From contig JAAYKE010000059.1 in assembly GCA_012522575.1 (NCBI GenBank), positions 1-34,185 on the forward strand: 34,185 bases of DNA, written 5' to 3'. The first letter of the stretch is position 1. Each line of letters begins with the position of its first letter. The DNA comes from Armatimonadota bacterium (lineage in GTDB: Bacteria > Armatimonadota > UBA5829). Of this stretch, positions 15,991 through 24,949 are shown piece by piece. The translations under genes were made by a program, and so were the position numbers. The notes beneath the pieces were generated by a model. That model did not search any database. It saw only the letters and a program-made list of their open reading frames with translations, and was not told where the DNA came from.

Positions 15991-18900
15991 GCATAGCCCA
16001 ATTTGCGGTCAGCCGCCCTGTTGCGGTAGTAATGCGTATTGCCGCGCTTGTTCTTTTGGGGATCGTCTGTATCGGCAGGTTGCCCGTCGATTTGCTGCCG
16101 AAGGTATCGCTTCCAACCATATCCGTTATGACGGAATGGCCGAACGTGGCTCCGGAGGAGATAGAAGCGCAGATAACGCGTCCAATCGAGCGCGCAGCAT
16201 CGCAGGTCACCGGCCTGTATCAAGTCACCTCCACTTCTATGCAGGGCATATCCCAAGTGCGCGTTCAGTTGCAGTGGGGAACCGATATCGGTCAGGCGGC
16301 AGTCGAGGTGCTGCAGCTCGTCCAGAGGGCAAAACGACAGTTTCCAGTCGACCAGACGCTCAGGGATCCCATCGTGAACAAGTTTGACCCCAACCAGATG
16401 CCGATTCTGGTCTTTGGTATCACTGGCATGAAGGATACGGTCAAGCTGCGCACGCTGATTGACAATCAGATATCTCCTATTATCGAATCAGCGGATGGAG
16501 TAGCCTCGGCGACTGTGACCGGCGGAGAACAGAGGGCGATAGTAGTCGATGTCGATCCGGAACGTCTGCGTGCTCATCATATCCCTCTCAGCAAGGTTAT
16601 CAGCAGGCTGCTGGCGGAGAACCTCAATCTGCCTGCGGGAATCGCCAAAGAGAGCGACACCGAATACACCATCCGCAGCCTTGGCTGGTTCGTTAGCCCG
16701 TCTGAAATAGCCAAAATGCCGTTGGGGACATATAACGGTCAGTTGATTTCACTCGGCGACGTGGCGGCTATCCGCGACTCCCACAGCGAAACTCGCGCTT
16801 ATGCCCGACTCAACAGTGAACCCTCAGTTGGGTTGACGATCACAAAGCAGAGCGCGGCAAACACGATCAGCACCGCCGACTCCGTTTTTGAGCGTGTAGA
16901 GAGGGTCAAACAGCTCTATCCTGAGCTTAAGTTCGGCCTTGCGTTTAATCAGGCTGCCTATATCCAGGATTCCGTCAACAACGTCAGGGACGCGGCGATT
17001 CTCGGCGGCATGCTGGCCGTTTTAATTCTGCTTTTCTTTTTGCGCAACGTCCGCAGCACGCTTGTTGTGGCTCTTTCTATTCCAACATCGATCATCTCGA
17101 CTTTTGCGCTGCTTTATTTTTGCGGCTTCACTATAAACACTATGTCGCTTGGAGGGTTGGCGCTTGCTACAGGCTTGATTGTGGATGACGCCGTCGTGGT
17201 GCTGGAGAATATATTCCGGCATATTGAGCGCGACAAAAAATCCCCTCGCGAGGCGGCTGTCACCGGCACTATGGAGATTGTTTCTGCGGTAGTCGCCTCC
17301 ACATGGACCGTTATGGTAGTCTTTTTGCCCTTGCTGCTGATCAAGGGACAGGCCGGGCAGATGTTCACGCAGTTTGCTCTGGTCGTCATATTCTCCCTTG
17401 CGGTATCGCTTCTGGACGCTACTACCATCGTGCCTATGCTGGCGACGCGGTTTATTACCACCGACGCCCATCAGGATCCATCGGAAGTCTCCTCAAAGCG
17501 CGGCCTGCTGTCAGGGTTTTTCTCCTGGGCAGGTGTAGTGCTGGGAAATCTGGACGCCACATATCGCAGAGGGCTGGAATGGGCGCTGGCGCATAGGAAG
17601 TTCACTTTAATAGGCGCATTCGCCCTCACAGCCTGCAGCTTTTTGCTGCTTCCGTTGATTGGCAAGGAGATGATGCCACAGTCGGACAGCGGTGACTTCA
17701 ACGTTGGAGTAAAACTGCCCGTCGGGACTGCGCTCGATACCACCAATAAGGAAATGTCAAAGATCGAAAAAATCGTTCTGAGCAATCCTAATGTCGGCAC
17801 TAGATTCTCATCTGTCGAAACGGGACGCGGGCCGAGATCTCTAACTCCGTATCAAAGCTCATTGACTGTCAAGTTAAAAGACAAAAGAGATCAGACCACC
17901 CAGCAGGTTATGTCCGATTTGCGCCGGCAGCTTATGTCTTTGCCGGGAGTCAACGCCCGTCCGACGCAGCGTGACATTGTTGCGCAGATGATGACCGGAG
18001 GCAATTCGAGCATCGAAGTTGACATCTTCGGCGACGACCTCGGCGAGCTTTCCCGGGTTTCAAAAGAAGTCATGATGAGCCTGCGCGGCATACCGGGTCT
18101 GGAAAACGTCGATGTCGGATGGGAAGAGGCAATGCCGGAAATACAGTGGATTGTTGACCGGGATAAGGCGCAGCAGTTGGGAGTCAGCTTTTCGGAAGTT
18201 GCCAATGTAATCGGCACTGCCACCAACGGAACCATCGCCACCTACTATCAGGAAAAAGGTTTTCAGTATCCCATTATCGTCCAAATGCCGGAGTCTCGAC
18301 GAAAAACAGCCAGGGAGATGGGCAATTTGGTCGTGCGCACAGGGACTTTTGAGAGCGGATACAACGATGTTTTGCTGAATCAGGTTGCTCAGCCCACTTA
18401 TGGCTATGGGCCGAGTCAGATCGACCGAATGGATCGCAGACGATATGTTGCGGTGGTGGGCATGCCGCAGGGCAGGGCGTCGAGCGAGATACAGGCCGAC
18501 ATTCAAAAGGTGATGGACAGCGTAAAGATGCCCTCCGGATTTTATTGGGACTGGGGCACGAACCAGAAGCGGCAGGCCGAGGAGTTCGGAGGCATGGGAG
18601 TGGCGGTTCTGCTGGCGATTGCTCTGATCTATATGCTGCTTGCCAGTCAGTTCGAATCACTAATACACCCGCTTACGATATTATTTTCAGTGCCTCTGGC
18701 GGCTACAGGTGTAATTTTGGGACTCTTCCTGACGGGTCGAACATTTGGGTTAACTGCCTTTATTGGCGTGTTGATGCTGGTGGGGATCGTGGTCAAAAAC
18801 GGCATTTTGCTGGTTGACTACACCAATCAGCTTCGTAACAGGGGAATGGATCGCAAGCAGGCGCTGTTGACGGCGGGGCCGACTCGATTGCGCCCGATTC

Positions 18901-19109
18901 TGATGACCGCCGCCGCCGCTGTCTTTGGAATGCTGCCTCTTGCTCTTGCACTTGGCAAGGGATCGGAAATCCAGGCTCCTATGGCGACTTCCGTCATCGG
19001 AGGGTTGATCTCCTCCACTTTCCTCACCCTGTTCGTTGTCCCGGCGGTCTACACCGTCTTTGATGATATCGCGTTGTTTATTCAACGAAAGCGCAAGGGT
19101 TCGGTATGA
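15987..19109 (+). CDS. RND multidrug-type efflux transporter (HAE-1/AcrB-like)
   Basis: This is a 1040-residue proton-driven inner-membrane exporter of normal AcrB length. It begins with FAVSRPVAVVMRIAALVLLG (TM1) and has the porter domain, a central TM bundle with the paired aspartates in LIVDDAVVVLENIFRHIE (TM4), and in the second half VGIVVKNGILLVDYTNQLR (TM10) with the relay lysine. The proton-relay residues are thus intact. The metal-exporter (HME) signature is not evident, so an HAE-1-type drug or small-molecule pump is favoured. The start is a GTG in a GTGA overlap with the adaptor stop, and its end forms an ATGA overlap with the MarR gene. Expression is probably controlled by that MarR protein through the palindrome at 14317-14341. 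Confidence 0.95.
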   Translation: MSIAQFAVSRPVAVVMRIAALVLLGIVCIGRLPVDLLPKVSLPTISVMTEWPNVAPEEIEAQITRPIERAASQVTGLYQVTSTSMQGISQVRVQLQWGTDIGQAAVEVLQLVQRAKRQFPVDQTLRDPIVNKFDPNQMPILVFGITGMKDTVKLRTLIDNQISPIIESADGVASATVTGGEQRAIVVDVDPERLRAHHIPLSKVISRLLAENLNLPAGIAKESDTEYTIRSLGWFVSPSEIAKMPLGTYNGQLISLGDVAAIRDSHSETRAYARLNSEPSVGLTITKQSAANTISTADSVFERVERVKQLYPELKFGLAFNQAAYIQDSVNNVRDAAILGGMLAVLILLFFLRNVRSTLVVALSIPTSIISTFALLYFCGFTINTMSLGGLALATGLIVDDAVVVLENIFRHIERDKKSPREAAVTGTMEIVSAVVASTWTVMVVFLPLLLIKGQAGQMFTQFALVVIFSLAVSLLDATTIVPMLATRFITTDAHQDPSEVSSKRGLLSGFFSWAGVVLGNLDATYRRGLEWALAHRKFTLIGAFALTACSFLLLPLIGKEMMPQSDSGDFNVGVKLPVGTALDTTNKEMSKIEKIVLSNPNVGTRFSSVETGRGPRSLTPYQSSLTVKLKDKRDQTTQQVMSDLRRQLMSLPGVNARPTQRDIVAQMMTGGNSSIEVDIFGDDLGELSRVSKEVMMSLRGIPGLENVDVGWEEAMPEIQWIVDRDKAQQLGVSFSEVANVIGTATNGTIATYYQEKGFQYPIIVQMPESRRKTAREMGNLVVRTGTFESGYNDVLLNQVAQPTYGYGPSQIDRMDRRRYVAVVGMPQGRASSEIQADIQKVMDSVKMPSGFYWDWGTNQKRQAEEFGGMGVAVLLAIALIYMLLASQFESLIHPLTILFSVPLAATGVILGLFLTGRTFGLTAFIGVLMLVGIVVKNGILLVDYTNQLRNRGMDRKQALLTAGPTRLRPILMTAAAAVFGMLPLALALGKGSEIQAPMATSVIGGLISSTFLTLFVVPAVYTVFDDIALFIQRKRKGSV

Positions 19110-19579
19110 CAAAAGACACACATTCAGATGAGGACGCCAAAGGCGATTCTTTGCTCCTCAAACAAAGCGAGGATATGGTCGCGGCATTCTCGGCGTTGAT
19201 GCGGAATATGTTTGCATTGGCCTCCGACGACCTGTCTATGGAATTGCCGGGAGCGCAGCTTCGCGTATGCGGAATGCTTTGGGATGGCCCAAAAACCATG
19301 ACTGTGCTCACCGAAGAAATCGGCATCACGCACAGTGCAATCACTCAGATCGCGGATAGACTCGAAAAAGCGGAAATGGTGGAGCGTGTGCCTGAGGCTG
19401 ACGATCGACGCTGCAAAAAACTGGCTCTTACCGCCAAAGGGATCGCAGTATTGGAGGATCGCCGCAGGCGCAGAGTATTGAGGGTGATGAACATCCTGCG
19501 GATGCTTAGCCTGGAGGAACGCGATGAAGTCGTCGGTGCGCTGAGGACTGTAGCAAATGCCAGCCTCCGATTTAAGTGA
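19106..19579 (+). CDS. MarR-family transcriptional regulator
   Basis: The protein has 157 residues, a normal MarR size. The winged helix is seen at about 70-120, with LTEEIGITHSAITQIADRLE as helix-turn-helix and VERVPEADDRRCKKLALTAKG as wing. The N-terminal segment LLKQSEDMVAAFSALMRNMF would form the dimer interface with the C-terminal helices. MarR proteins usually repress their own operon and release DNA on binding small aromatic compounds. Here the gene is third in the efflux operon, joined to the transporter by ATGA and followed 14 nt later by the TolC-like gene, an arrangement that predicts autoregulation of the pump. Confidence 0.92.
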   Translation: MTKDTHSDEDAKGDSLLLKQSEDMVAAFSALMRNMFALASDDLSMELPGAQLRVCGMLWDGPKTMTVLTEEIGITHSAITQIADRLEKAEMVERVPEADDRRCKKLALTAKGIAVLEDRRRRRVLRVMNILRMLSLEERDEVVGALRTVANASLRFK

Positions 19580-19593
19580 CGGGAAAGGACGAT

Positions 19594-20967
19594 ATGGTGC
19601 GATTACGACCTTTATTCATAACGACCGGCCTGATAATATGCTCAATGAATGCGTTCGCCGAGCAGACAGCGCCGATTCAGCCAAAAATCAAGGAGACTCC
19701 GCTGCCGCCCGCGATAACGCTTCCTGCGCCGGAAAAAACTCCTGCGGATGTGCCGAACCGTCCCCTTACAGCCGAAGAAGCAGCCCGCATAGCCCTGACC
19801 CATCAGCCAAACGTCGCAATAGCGCAGGCGGGTGTTGTCACGGCTAAAGGCGGCGTGACCCGGACTAAAGCCGCTCTGTTGCCCACGGTAGCGGGAGCGG
19901 GCAGCTACAACTCCATCGCTCACGCGCCGGCAACCGATTTTCCCGGCACGGGCGCGGCTACAGGGTATCAGCTCTCTGCAAACGTCAGGCAGCTTATTTT
20001 CGACTTCAATCACACCAGGGATCTGGCTAAGCAGGCGTCTCAGAAACTACGCGCCGCCAACGCCAATATGACCAAAGTGGAATCGGACACGGTGTTGCGC
20101 GTAAAGCAGGCGTTTTATGCCTATGCCCAAAGCACGAAGCTTGTCGCAGTCAACGAGGCCAACGTCAAAAACGCGCAGAGTCATCTTGCGCTGGCGCAGG
20201 CCAGGCTCGATGCGGGCGTAGGTCTGCCTACGGATGTCGTGAGAGCGCAGACCGCGGTGGCGAACTCCATATTTAATCTCAATCTGGCGCGAAATACGGC
20301 TTCTCTGGCCGGGGTATCCCTTGCGGAACAAATCGGCATCGACCCAAGGACGCCGATAGTTCCGGCGGATACGGGCGAATCGGAGATCGATATTGACGAC
20401 CTTGTCGCTCTAACGCAGCAAGCCCTCGAATCCCGCCCGGAAGTCGCGCAGGCGGAGGCAAACCTGTCAGCCGCAGGCTATTCGGTCAGCGCAGCAAAGA
20501 CCTCAAGCGCTCCTGCGGTATCGGCCAACGCCGGCTGGATGCAGCGCGGAACGGATTTCCCTCCTGGCAATAACACGCTCACCTACGGCGTCGCTTTGCA
20601 GTGGACTCCGTTTGATTCCGGCCTGACTGCCGGTCGAGTTGAAGAGGCAAGAGGCGCGTTGCTGGCTGCCGAGGCGGATATGGAAGCTGCCGAACTAAAG
20701 GTCACATCCGATGTGTCACGCGGATACGTCGATCTGAAAACCGCCGAGCAGAGAGTGATAACCTCCGAGGCCGAGGTAGCAAATGCGCTGGAAGCTCTGC
20801 GGCTGGTCGAAGGCAGATACAAATCCGGGTTGGGGACATTTCTCGATGTGCTAGACGCGCAAACTGCCTATATCAATGCCGACAGCAACAAAGTAAACGC
20901 GCATTTTTCGGTGGATCAAGCCAGATCCGCCCTCGCACACGCCATTGGCCGACCGCTGACGAAATAG
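19594..20967 (+). CDS. TolC-like outer-membrane efflux protein
   Basis: This outer-membrane channel partner of the pump has 457 residues. A signal peptide (about 1-22, ending at AFA) is followed by a short proline-rich linker and two outer-membrane-efflux-protein repeats: about 50-240 (LTAEEAARIALTHQPNVAIAQ opening) and about 265-450. The second repeat carries typical coiled-coil segments ending in ALRLVEGRYKSGLGTFLDVLDAQ. No lipobox cysteine follows the signal peptide, so it is TolC-type, not OprM-type lipoprotein. The ATG at 19594 has AAAGGA just upstream; the longer GTG start at 19576 would overlap marR and lacks a ribosome site. It ends the efflux operon; I see no strong terminator in 20968-21064. 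Confidence 0.92.
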   Translation: MVRLRPLFITTGLIICSMNAFAEQTAPIQPKIKETPLPPAITLPAPEKTPADVPNRPLTAEEAARIALTHQPNVAIAQAGVVTAKGGVTRTKAALLPTVAGAGSYNSIAHAPATDFPGTGAATGYQLSANVRQLIFDFNHTRDLAKQASQKLRAANANMTKVESDTVLRVKQAFYAYAQSTKLVAVNEANVKNAQSHLALAQARLDAGVGLPTDVVRAQTAVANSIFNLNLARNTASLAGVSLAEQIGIDPRTPIVPADTGESEIDIDDLVALTQQALESRPEVAQAEANLSAAGYSVSAAKTSSAPAVSANAGWMQRGTDFPPGNNTLTYGVALQWTPFDSGLTAGRVEEARGALLAAEADMEAAELKVTSDVSRGYVDLKTAEQRVITSEAEVANALEALRLVEGRYKSGLGTFLDVLDAQTAYINADSNKVNAHFSVDQARSALAHAIGRPLTK

Positions 20968-21064
20968 ATATCGCCCATAGTCTCGGCAATCGCGTTTTGC
21001 GCATAGCAACTTCCCCTGCTGGTCATCATAATGCCCATCGAAATGGTGCACTTGCCGGCTTTGA

Positions 21065-21094
21065 TTGACCCCTTATGATCGAATTGAGTATAAT
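21065..21094 (+). promoter_or_regulatory. Sigma70-type promoter of ftsK
   Basis: TTGACC (21065-21070, five of six), an 18-nt spacer and a perfect TATAAT (21089-21094). Transcription would begin near 21101, which rules out the TTG at 21065 as an ftsK start and supports ATG 21137. Confidence 0.7.
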
Positions 21095-21136
21095 ACGTTT
21101 GGTTCGAAGCGGCTGGCTGAAGGGCCGGGGAGAGGT

Positions 21137-23476
21137 ATGCCTGAAGTGCGCAAGACGCGGACATCCACAACACGGCGAAGCACAAAAAAGACGAGCGCAA
21201 AAAACACGCAATTCATCCCTGTCGTAGATATCACGGGAGTATTGCTGATCGTCTTTGGCCTGGTGACGCTCATATCGCTTTGCGCGGAGAATTCCACGGG
21301 CGCGCTGGGTCGTTATCTGGCCCCTGTTATGCGCAACAGCGTCGGAATTGGGGCGTATATTATCCCGTTTCTGATCGGTCTGATCGGCGCATTTTTTATT
21401 GTAGGGCCGCTCAAAATTATCACACGCAACATCGTCATCGGCAGTGTGATGGTGTTTCTTTCCATAATTGGCGGCACATCCCTTGCCAGAGGAATTCCGT
21501 GGGAAAACCTCAGCAGCGGCGGGGGATACGCGGGCAATATTCTTGCTGTGCTGGCGCGCAAAGCCGGCGGTGAGGTTGTGGGTCACATTCTCCTCGGCGC
21601 GCTTGCGGTAGTGGGACTTATCACCATCGTCGATCAGCCTCTGGCGAATCTCATAGACTTAATCAGGGGCTATTGGATTGAAGCCTCTGATAATGCCTCC
21701 GAGCGGTCAATGCGGCGCAGGGAAGCCAGGGAACTCAAAGAGGCCGCGGCCAAGAATAAAGCCAAAGACGCTGCATCGGATAGTCAAAAACGATCAATGG
21801 CCCGCATGTTCGGCCAGATATCAGACGAGGAACCCGAAAAGCCTCCCAAGCCCGCTGCGGTCAAGATAAATATGCCTCTTTCTCCCAAGCCTCAGGGGAT
21901 TCCGAAAAACGGCAACGGGCAAAATGCGGACTCTGAAGAATCCGGCTACGCTGAGTTTCGGCTTCCTCCCACGAGCCTGCTGGCGGAGCCTCCTCCTCCT
22001 CCGCCAAGAGTCGAAAGCGAACTGAAGAACAACATAGAGATCATCGAGCGCACCCTCGAAGAGTTCAAGGTGCAGGCAAACGTAGTTGAGATCGCCTGCG
22101 GCCCGACCGTGGCGCGCTATGAAATACAGCTTGCTCCGGGGATAAAAGTAAACAAGATCGTAGGGCTTGCCGACAACCTCGCAATGCAGTTGGCCGCTAT
22201 CGACGTTCGAGTGGAGGCTCCCATACCCGGCAAAGCTGCGATCGGCGTTGAGGTTCCTAACAAGAATCGCGGCATTGTCGTGCTGCGCGAAATAGTCGAA
22301 AGCAAACCTTTTAACGAGACCAATTCACTTTTGACGTTCGCATTAGGCAAGGACGTGGCCGGACAATCGATTGTTGCGGATCTGGCGAAAATGCCGCATA
22401 TGCTTGTGGGCGGGGCGACAAATGCGGGCAAGAGCGTGGGTCTCAACTCTCTGATCGCCAGCCTGCTTTTCAGAGCCACCCCTGATCAGCTTAAGCTGGT
22501 CCTTATCGACCCTAAGAGGGTGGAACTGAGCTTATTCGACGGCATCCCGCATCTTGCATGCCCGGTTGTAAAAGACGTCAAACAGGCAGCGAGCGTATTT
22601 AGAGCGGTTGTGCAGGAAATGGAGAAACGCTACGAGATATTCTCGCGCAACAGCGTCCGCAATATAGACGGGTATAATGAGCGGGTTACCGAATCGGAAC
22701 GAATGCCTTATATGGTGGTGGTGGTCGACGAACTCTGCGACTTAATGATGCAGGCGGCTGCCGAGGTCGAGGCTTCCGTGCAAAGGCTGACACAGCTAGC
22801 GCGCGCAACCGGCATCCATTGCGTGTTAGCTACTCAGCGGCCATCGGTAGACGTTATCACAGGCGTTATAAAAGCGAATATATCATCGAGGATGGCGTTT
22901 GCGTGTTCGTCATATCACGACAGCAAAACCATTCTGGATCAAAAAGGCGCTGAGCGGCTTGTCGGGAGGGGAGACATGCTGTTTTTGCCGATAGACGCCG
23001 CCAAGCCGACCCGCATACAGGGATGCTATGTCTCCGAGCGTGAAATTGAGGCTTTGTGCGACTATCTCAAGGAGCAGCGCAAACCTGTTTTCACCATTCA
23101 ACCGGGCGCGGCTCCGGGCGATGGAGGCGGCGGAGGCGGGTTTGATGATGCGTTTACCGATGAGTTCTACGAGCCGTCGGTGCGGTTTGTGGTAACAAAT
23201 GGCTATTGTTCAACTTCGATGCTTCAGCGCAAGTATAAAATAGGCTACACTCGAGCCGCGCGCATAGTCGACGCTATGGAAGAGGCGGGTATTGTCGGCC
23301 CGCTGGACGGAGCCAAGCCGCGACAGGTTCTGATTGCGGCGCAGGACCTCGAGTCGGTGCTTGGCGGCAAGTTAGGGCTTCCGTTCGATGATAGCTACAA
23401 TGACGACGGCGACGAGGAATATGTGCCGCATGCAGAGGTCGTTGACCTTAACGAAGAAGAGGGCCAGGACGAATAA
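21137..23476 (+). CDS. ftsK: DNA translocase FtsK/SpoIIIE
   Basis: This septum-located motor pumps chromosome ends away from the closing division site. The 779-residue protein has a basic N terminus, four transmembrane segments (about 30-49, 68-91, 97-116, 146-166), a short Pro-rich linker (PEPPPPPPR-like, about 290), then the alpha/beta motor with Walker A GGATNAGKSVGLN (about 425) and Walker B YMVVVVDELCDLMM (about 524), and the gamma winged helix (about 675-736, LQRKYKIGYTRAARIVDAMEEAGIVG) that reads polar KOPS/SRS-type sequences. The acidic tail is short. The length is closer to SpoIIIE than to E. coli FtsK. The ATG at 21137 has GGGGAG upstream. Confidence 0.95.
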   Translation: MPEVRKTRTSTTRRSTKKTSAKNTQFIPVVDITGVLLIVFGLVTLISLCAENSTGALGRYLAPVMRNSVGIGAYIIPFLIGLIGAFFIVGPLKIITRNIVIGSVMVFLSIIGGTSLARGIPWENLSSGGGYAGNILAVLARKAGGEVVGHILLGALAVVGLITIVDQPLANLIDLIRGYWIEASDNASERSMRRREARELKEAAAKNKAKDAASDSQKRSMARMFGQISDEEPEKPPKPAAVKINMPLSPKPQGIPKNGNGQNADSEESGYAEFRLPPTSLLAEPPPPPPRVESELKNNIEIIERTLEEFKVQANVVEIACGPTVARYEIQLAPGIKVNKIVGLADNLAMQLAAIDVRVEAPIPGKAAIGVEVPNKNRGIVVLREIVESKPFNETNSLLTFALGKDVAGQSIVADLAKMPHMLVGGATNAGKSVGLNSLIASLLFRATPDQLKLVLIDPKRVELSLFDGIPHLACPVVKDVKQAASVFRAVVQEMEKRYEIFSRNSVRNIDGYNERVTESERMPYMVVVVDELCDLMMQAAAEVEASVQRLTQLARATGIHCVLATQRPSVDVITGVIKANISSRMAFACSSYHDSKTILDQKGAERLVGRGDMLFLPIDAAKPTRIQGCYVSEREIEALCDYLKEQRKPVFTIQPGAAPGDGGGGGGFDDAFTDEFYEPSVRFVVTNGYCSTSMLQRKYKIGYTRAARIVDAMEEAGIVGPLDGAKPRQVLIAAQDLESVLGGKLGLPFDDSYNDDGDEEYVPHAEVVDLNEEEGQDE

Positions 23477-23511
23477 TCGCGCAACGCCGGCGGATATTGT
23501 GCGGCGCGAGA

Positions 23512-23517
23512 TATTAT
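23512..23517 (+). promoter_or_regulatory. -10 box directly before rimO (possible leaderless start)
   Basis: TATTAT (five of six) is followed by seven bases and the rimO ATG. No ribosome site and no good -35 box are seen. Alternatively rimO is only co-transcribed from the ftsK promoter, 48 nt after the ftsK stop. Confidence 0.35.
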
Positions 23518-23524
23518 ATTTTAT

Positions 23525-24853
23525 ATGGCAAAAGTAAGCCTGATTAGCCTTGGTTGTCCTAAGAATCTGGTAGATTCTGAGGTCGCGCTTGCTGAAATAG
23601 CCGGCGCAGGGCACGAAATAGTAGTAGATGAAGCTGTCGCGGATGTGATAGTGGTCAATACATGCGGGTTTGTGCAGAGCGCGAGACAGGAGTCGATGGA
23701 TGCTGTCTGCGGCGCGCTAAAACGCAAACGCGATGGCACATGCAGGGCGGTGGTCGTGATAGGCTGCCTGTCTCAACGCTATGGGCCGAGCTTGAAAGGA
23801 GCTGGTCGCAAAACGCATATTGATCCGAGCGAGCTTGATGGCGTGTTGGGCGTCGAGCATACAGACAAACTCGCCGAAACGATCGATCGAGCGCTATCCG
23901 GACAAAAAACGTTTGATGAAAGCGATCCGAACGTGGCGTGGACGGAGCCGCAGGCGCGGGTTTTGTCTACTCCGCCGTGGACTAGCTATATAAAGATATC
24001 GGAGGGATGCTCCAATCGCTGCGCCTATTGCGCGATTCCGGATATTAGAGGGCCTTTTCGTAGTCGTCCAGAGGATTATATCCTCTCCGAGGCGCAAAGG
24101 ATGGCAGAGGTCGGCGTAAAAGAAATCAACCTGATAGGCCAGGATTTGACGCAGTATGGAGAGGATTCGGGAGATACGAACAGGCTGGCGTCTTTGGTGA
24201 GGAAGCTAAATGAGGTCGATGGCCTGCGCTGGATAAGGCTGATGTATTGTTATCCGGCTAAGATAACGCAGGAACTAATCGATGCGATGGCGGAGTGTGA
24301 GAAGGTTGTAAAATATCTGGATATTCCGCTCCAGCACGCGGATAATGATATCCTTGTGGCAATGAACCGTCGAGGCAACTCGGAGAAATATGCCGCGGTG
24401 ATCAATGCGATTCGAGCTAAAATACCGGATGTTGCACTGCGGACAACCTTTATTGTAGGATTCCCCGGGGAAAGCGACGCGGCATTTGAGAGGCTTTTGG
24501 GCTTTGTCGAGCGGATGCGTTTCGACAGGGTAGGTGCGTTTATATACTCTCGTGAAAAGGGGACGCCGGCGGCAGGGTTTCAGCCGGTGCAAAGCAGGGT
24601 CGCACAGGAGCGATACGACAGGCTGATGTGTCTGCAGCAGGACATATCACTGCATCGAAATAGAACATTGATCGGAAATAAGCTTGAGGTTTTGGTCGAG
24701 GGCCGAGTCGAAAACGCTATGTATGGCAGGAGCTATCGAGACGCTCCGGAGATAGATGGCCTGGTCTATCTGCCAAACTCAACTGCAAAACCGGGAGAAT
24801 TTGTAGAGACAACCATTGCCGATGCTACGGAATACGATTTGATCGGGACATAG
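23525..24853 (+). CDS. rimO: Ribosomal protein S12 methylthiotransferase RimO
   Basis: RimO is a radical-SAM enzyme that methylthiolates an aspartate of ribosomal protein S12. The 442-residue protein has the N-terminal UPF0004 domain with three cysteines (LGCPKN, VNTCGF, VIGCLSQ) for the second iron-sulfur cluster, the radical-SAM motif CSNRCAYC at about residue 162, and a C-terminal TRAM domain. LISLGCPKNLVDSE at the N terminus is characteristic of RimO as opposed to MiaB. No ribosome site precedes the ATG. It lies between ftsK and the winged-helix protein on the same strand. Confidence 0.94.
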   Translation: MAKVSLISLGCPKNLVDSEVALAEIAGAGHEIVVDEAVADVIVVNTCGFVQSARQESMDAVCGALKRKRDGTCRAVVVIGCLSQRYGPSLKGAGRKTHIDPSELDGVLGVEHTDKLAETIDRALSGQKTFDESDPNVAWTEPQARVLSTPPWTSYIKISEGCSNRCAYCAIPDIRGPFRSRPEDYILSEAQRMAEVGVKEINLIGQDLTQYGEDSGDTNRLASLVRKLNEVDGLRWIRLMYCYPAKITQELIDAMAECEKVVKYLDIPLQHADNDILVAMNRRGNSEKYAAVINAIRAKIPDVALRTTFIVGFPGESDAAFERLLGFVERMRFDRVGAFIYSREKGTPAAGFQPVQSRVAQERYDRLMCLQQDISLHRNRTLIGNKLEVLVEGRVENAMYGRSYRDAPEIDGLVYLPNSTAKPGEFVETTIADATEYDLIGT

Positions 24854-24949
24854 GCTATTGCGGAGTTGCAGGAAATCTGCCTATCGGGACATCGAAAATG
24901 CAGAAATCTCTGCGCTCAAGCAGTGGCCGAGCGAAAACGGAGGGAAACA

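Noticed and set aside
21105-21125. GGTTCGAAGC as a tRNA T-loop
   Set aside because: No acceptor stem, D-arm or anticodon arm can be formed around it.
21065-21136. N-terminal extension of ftsK from the TTG at 21065
   Set aside because: That TTG is the -35 box of a good promoter; transcription would start downstream, and ATG 21137 has a ribosome site.
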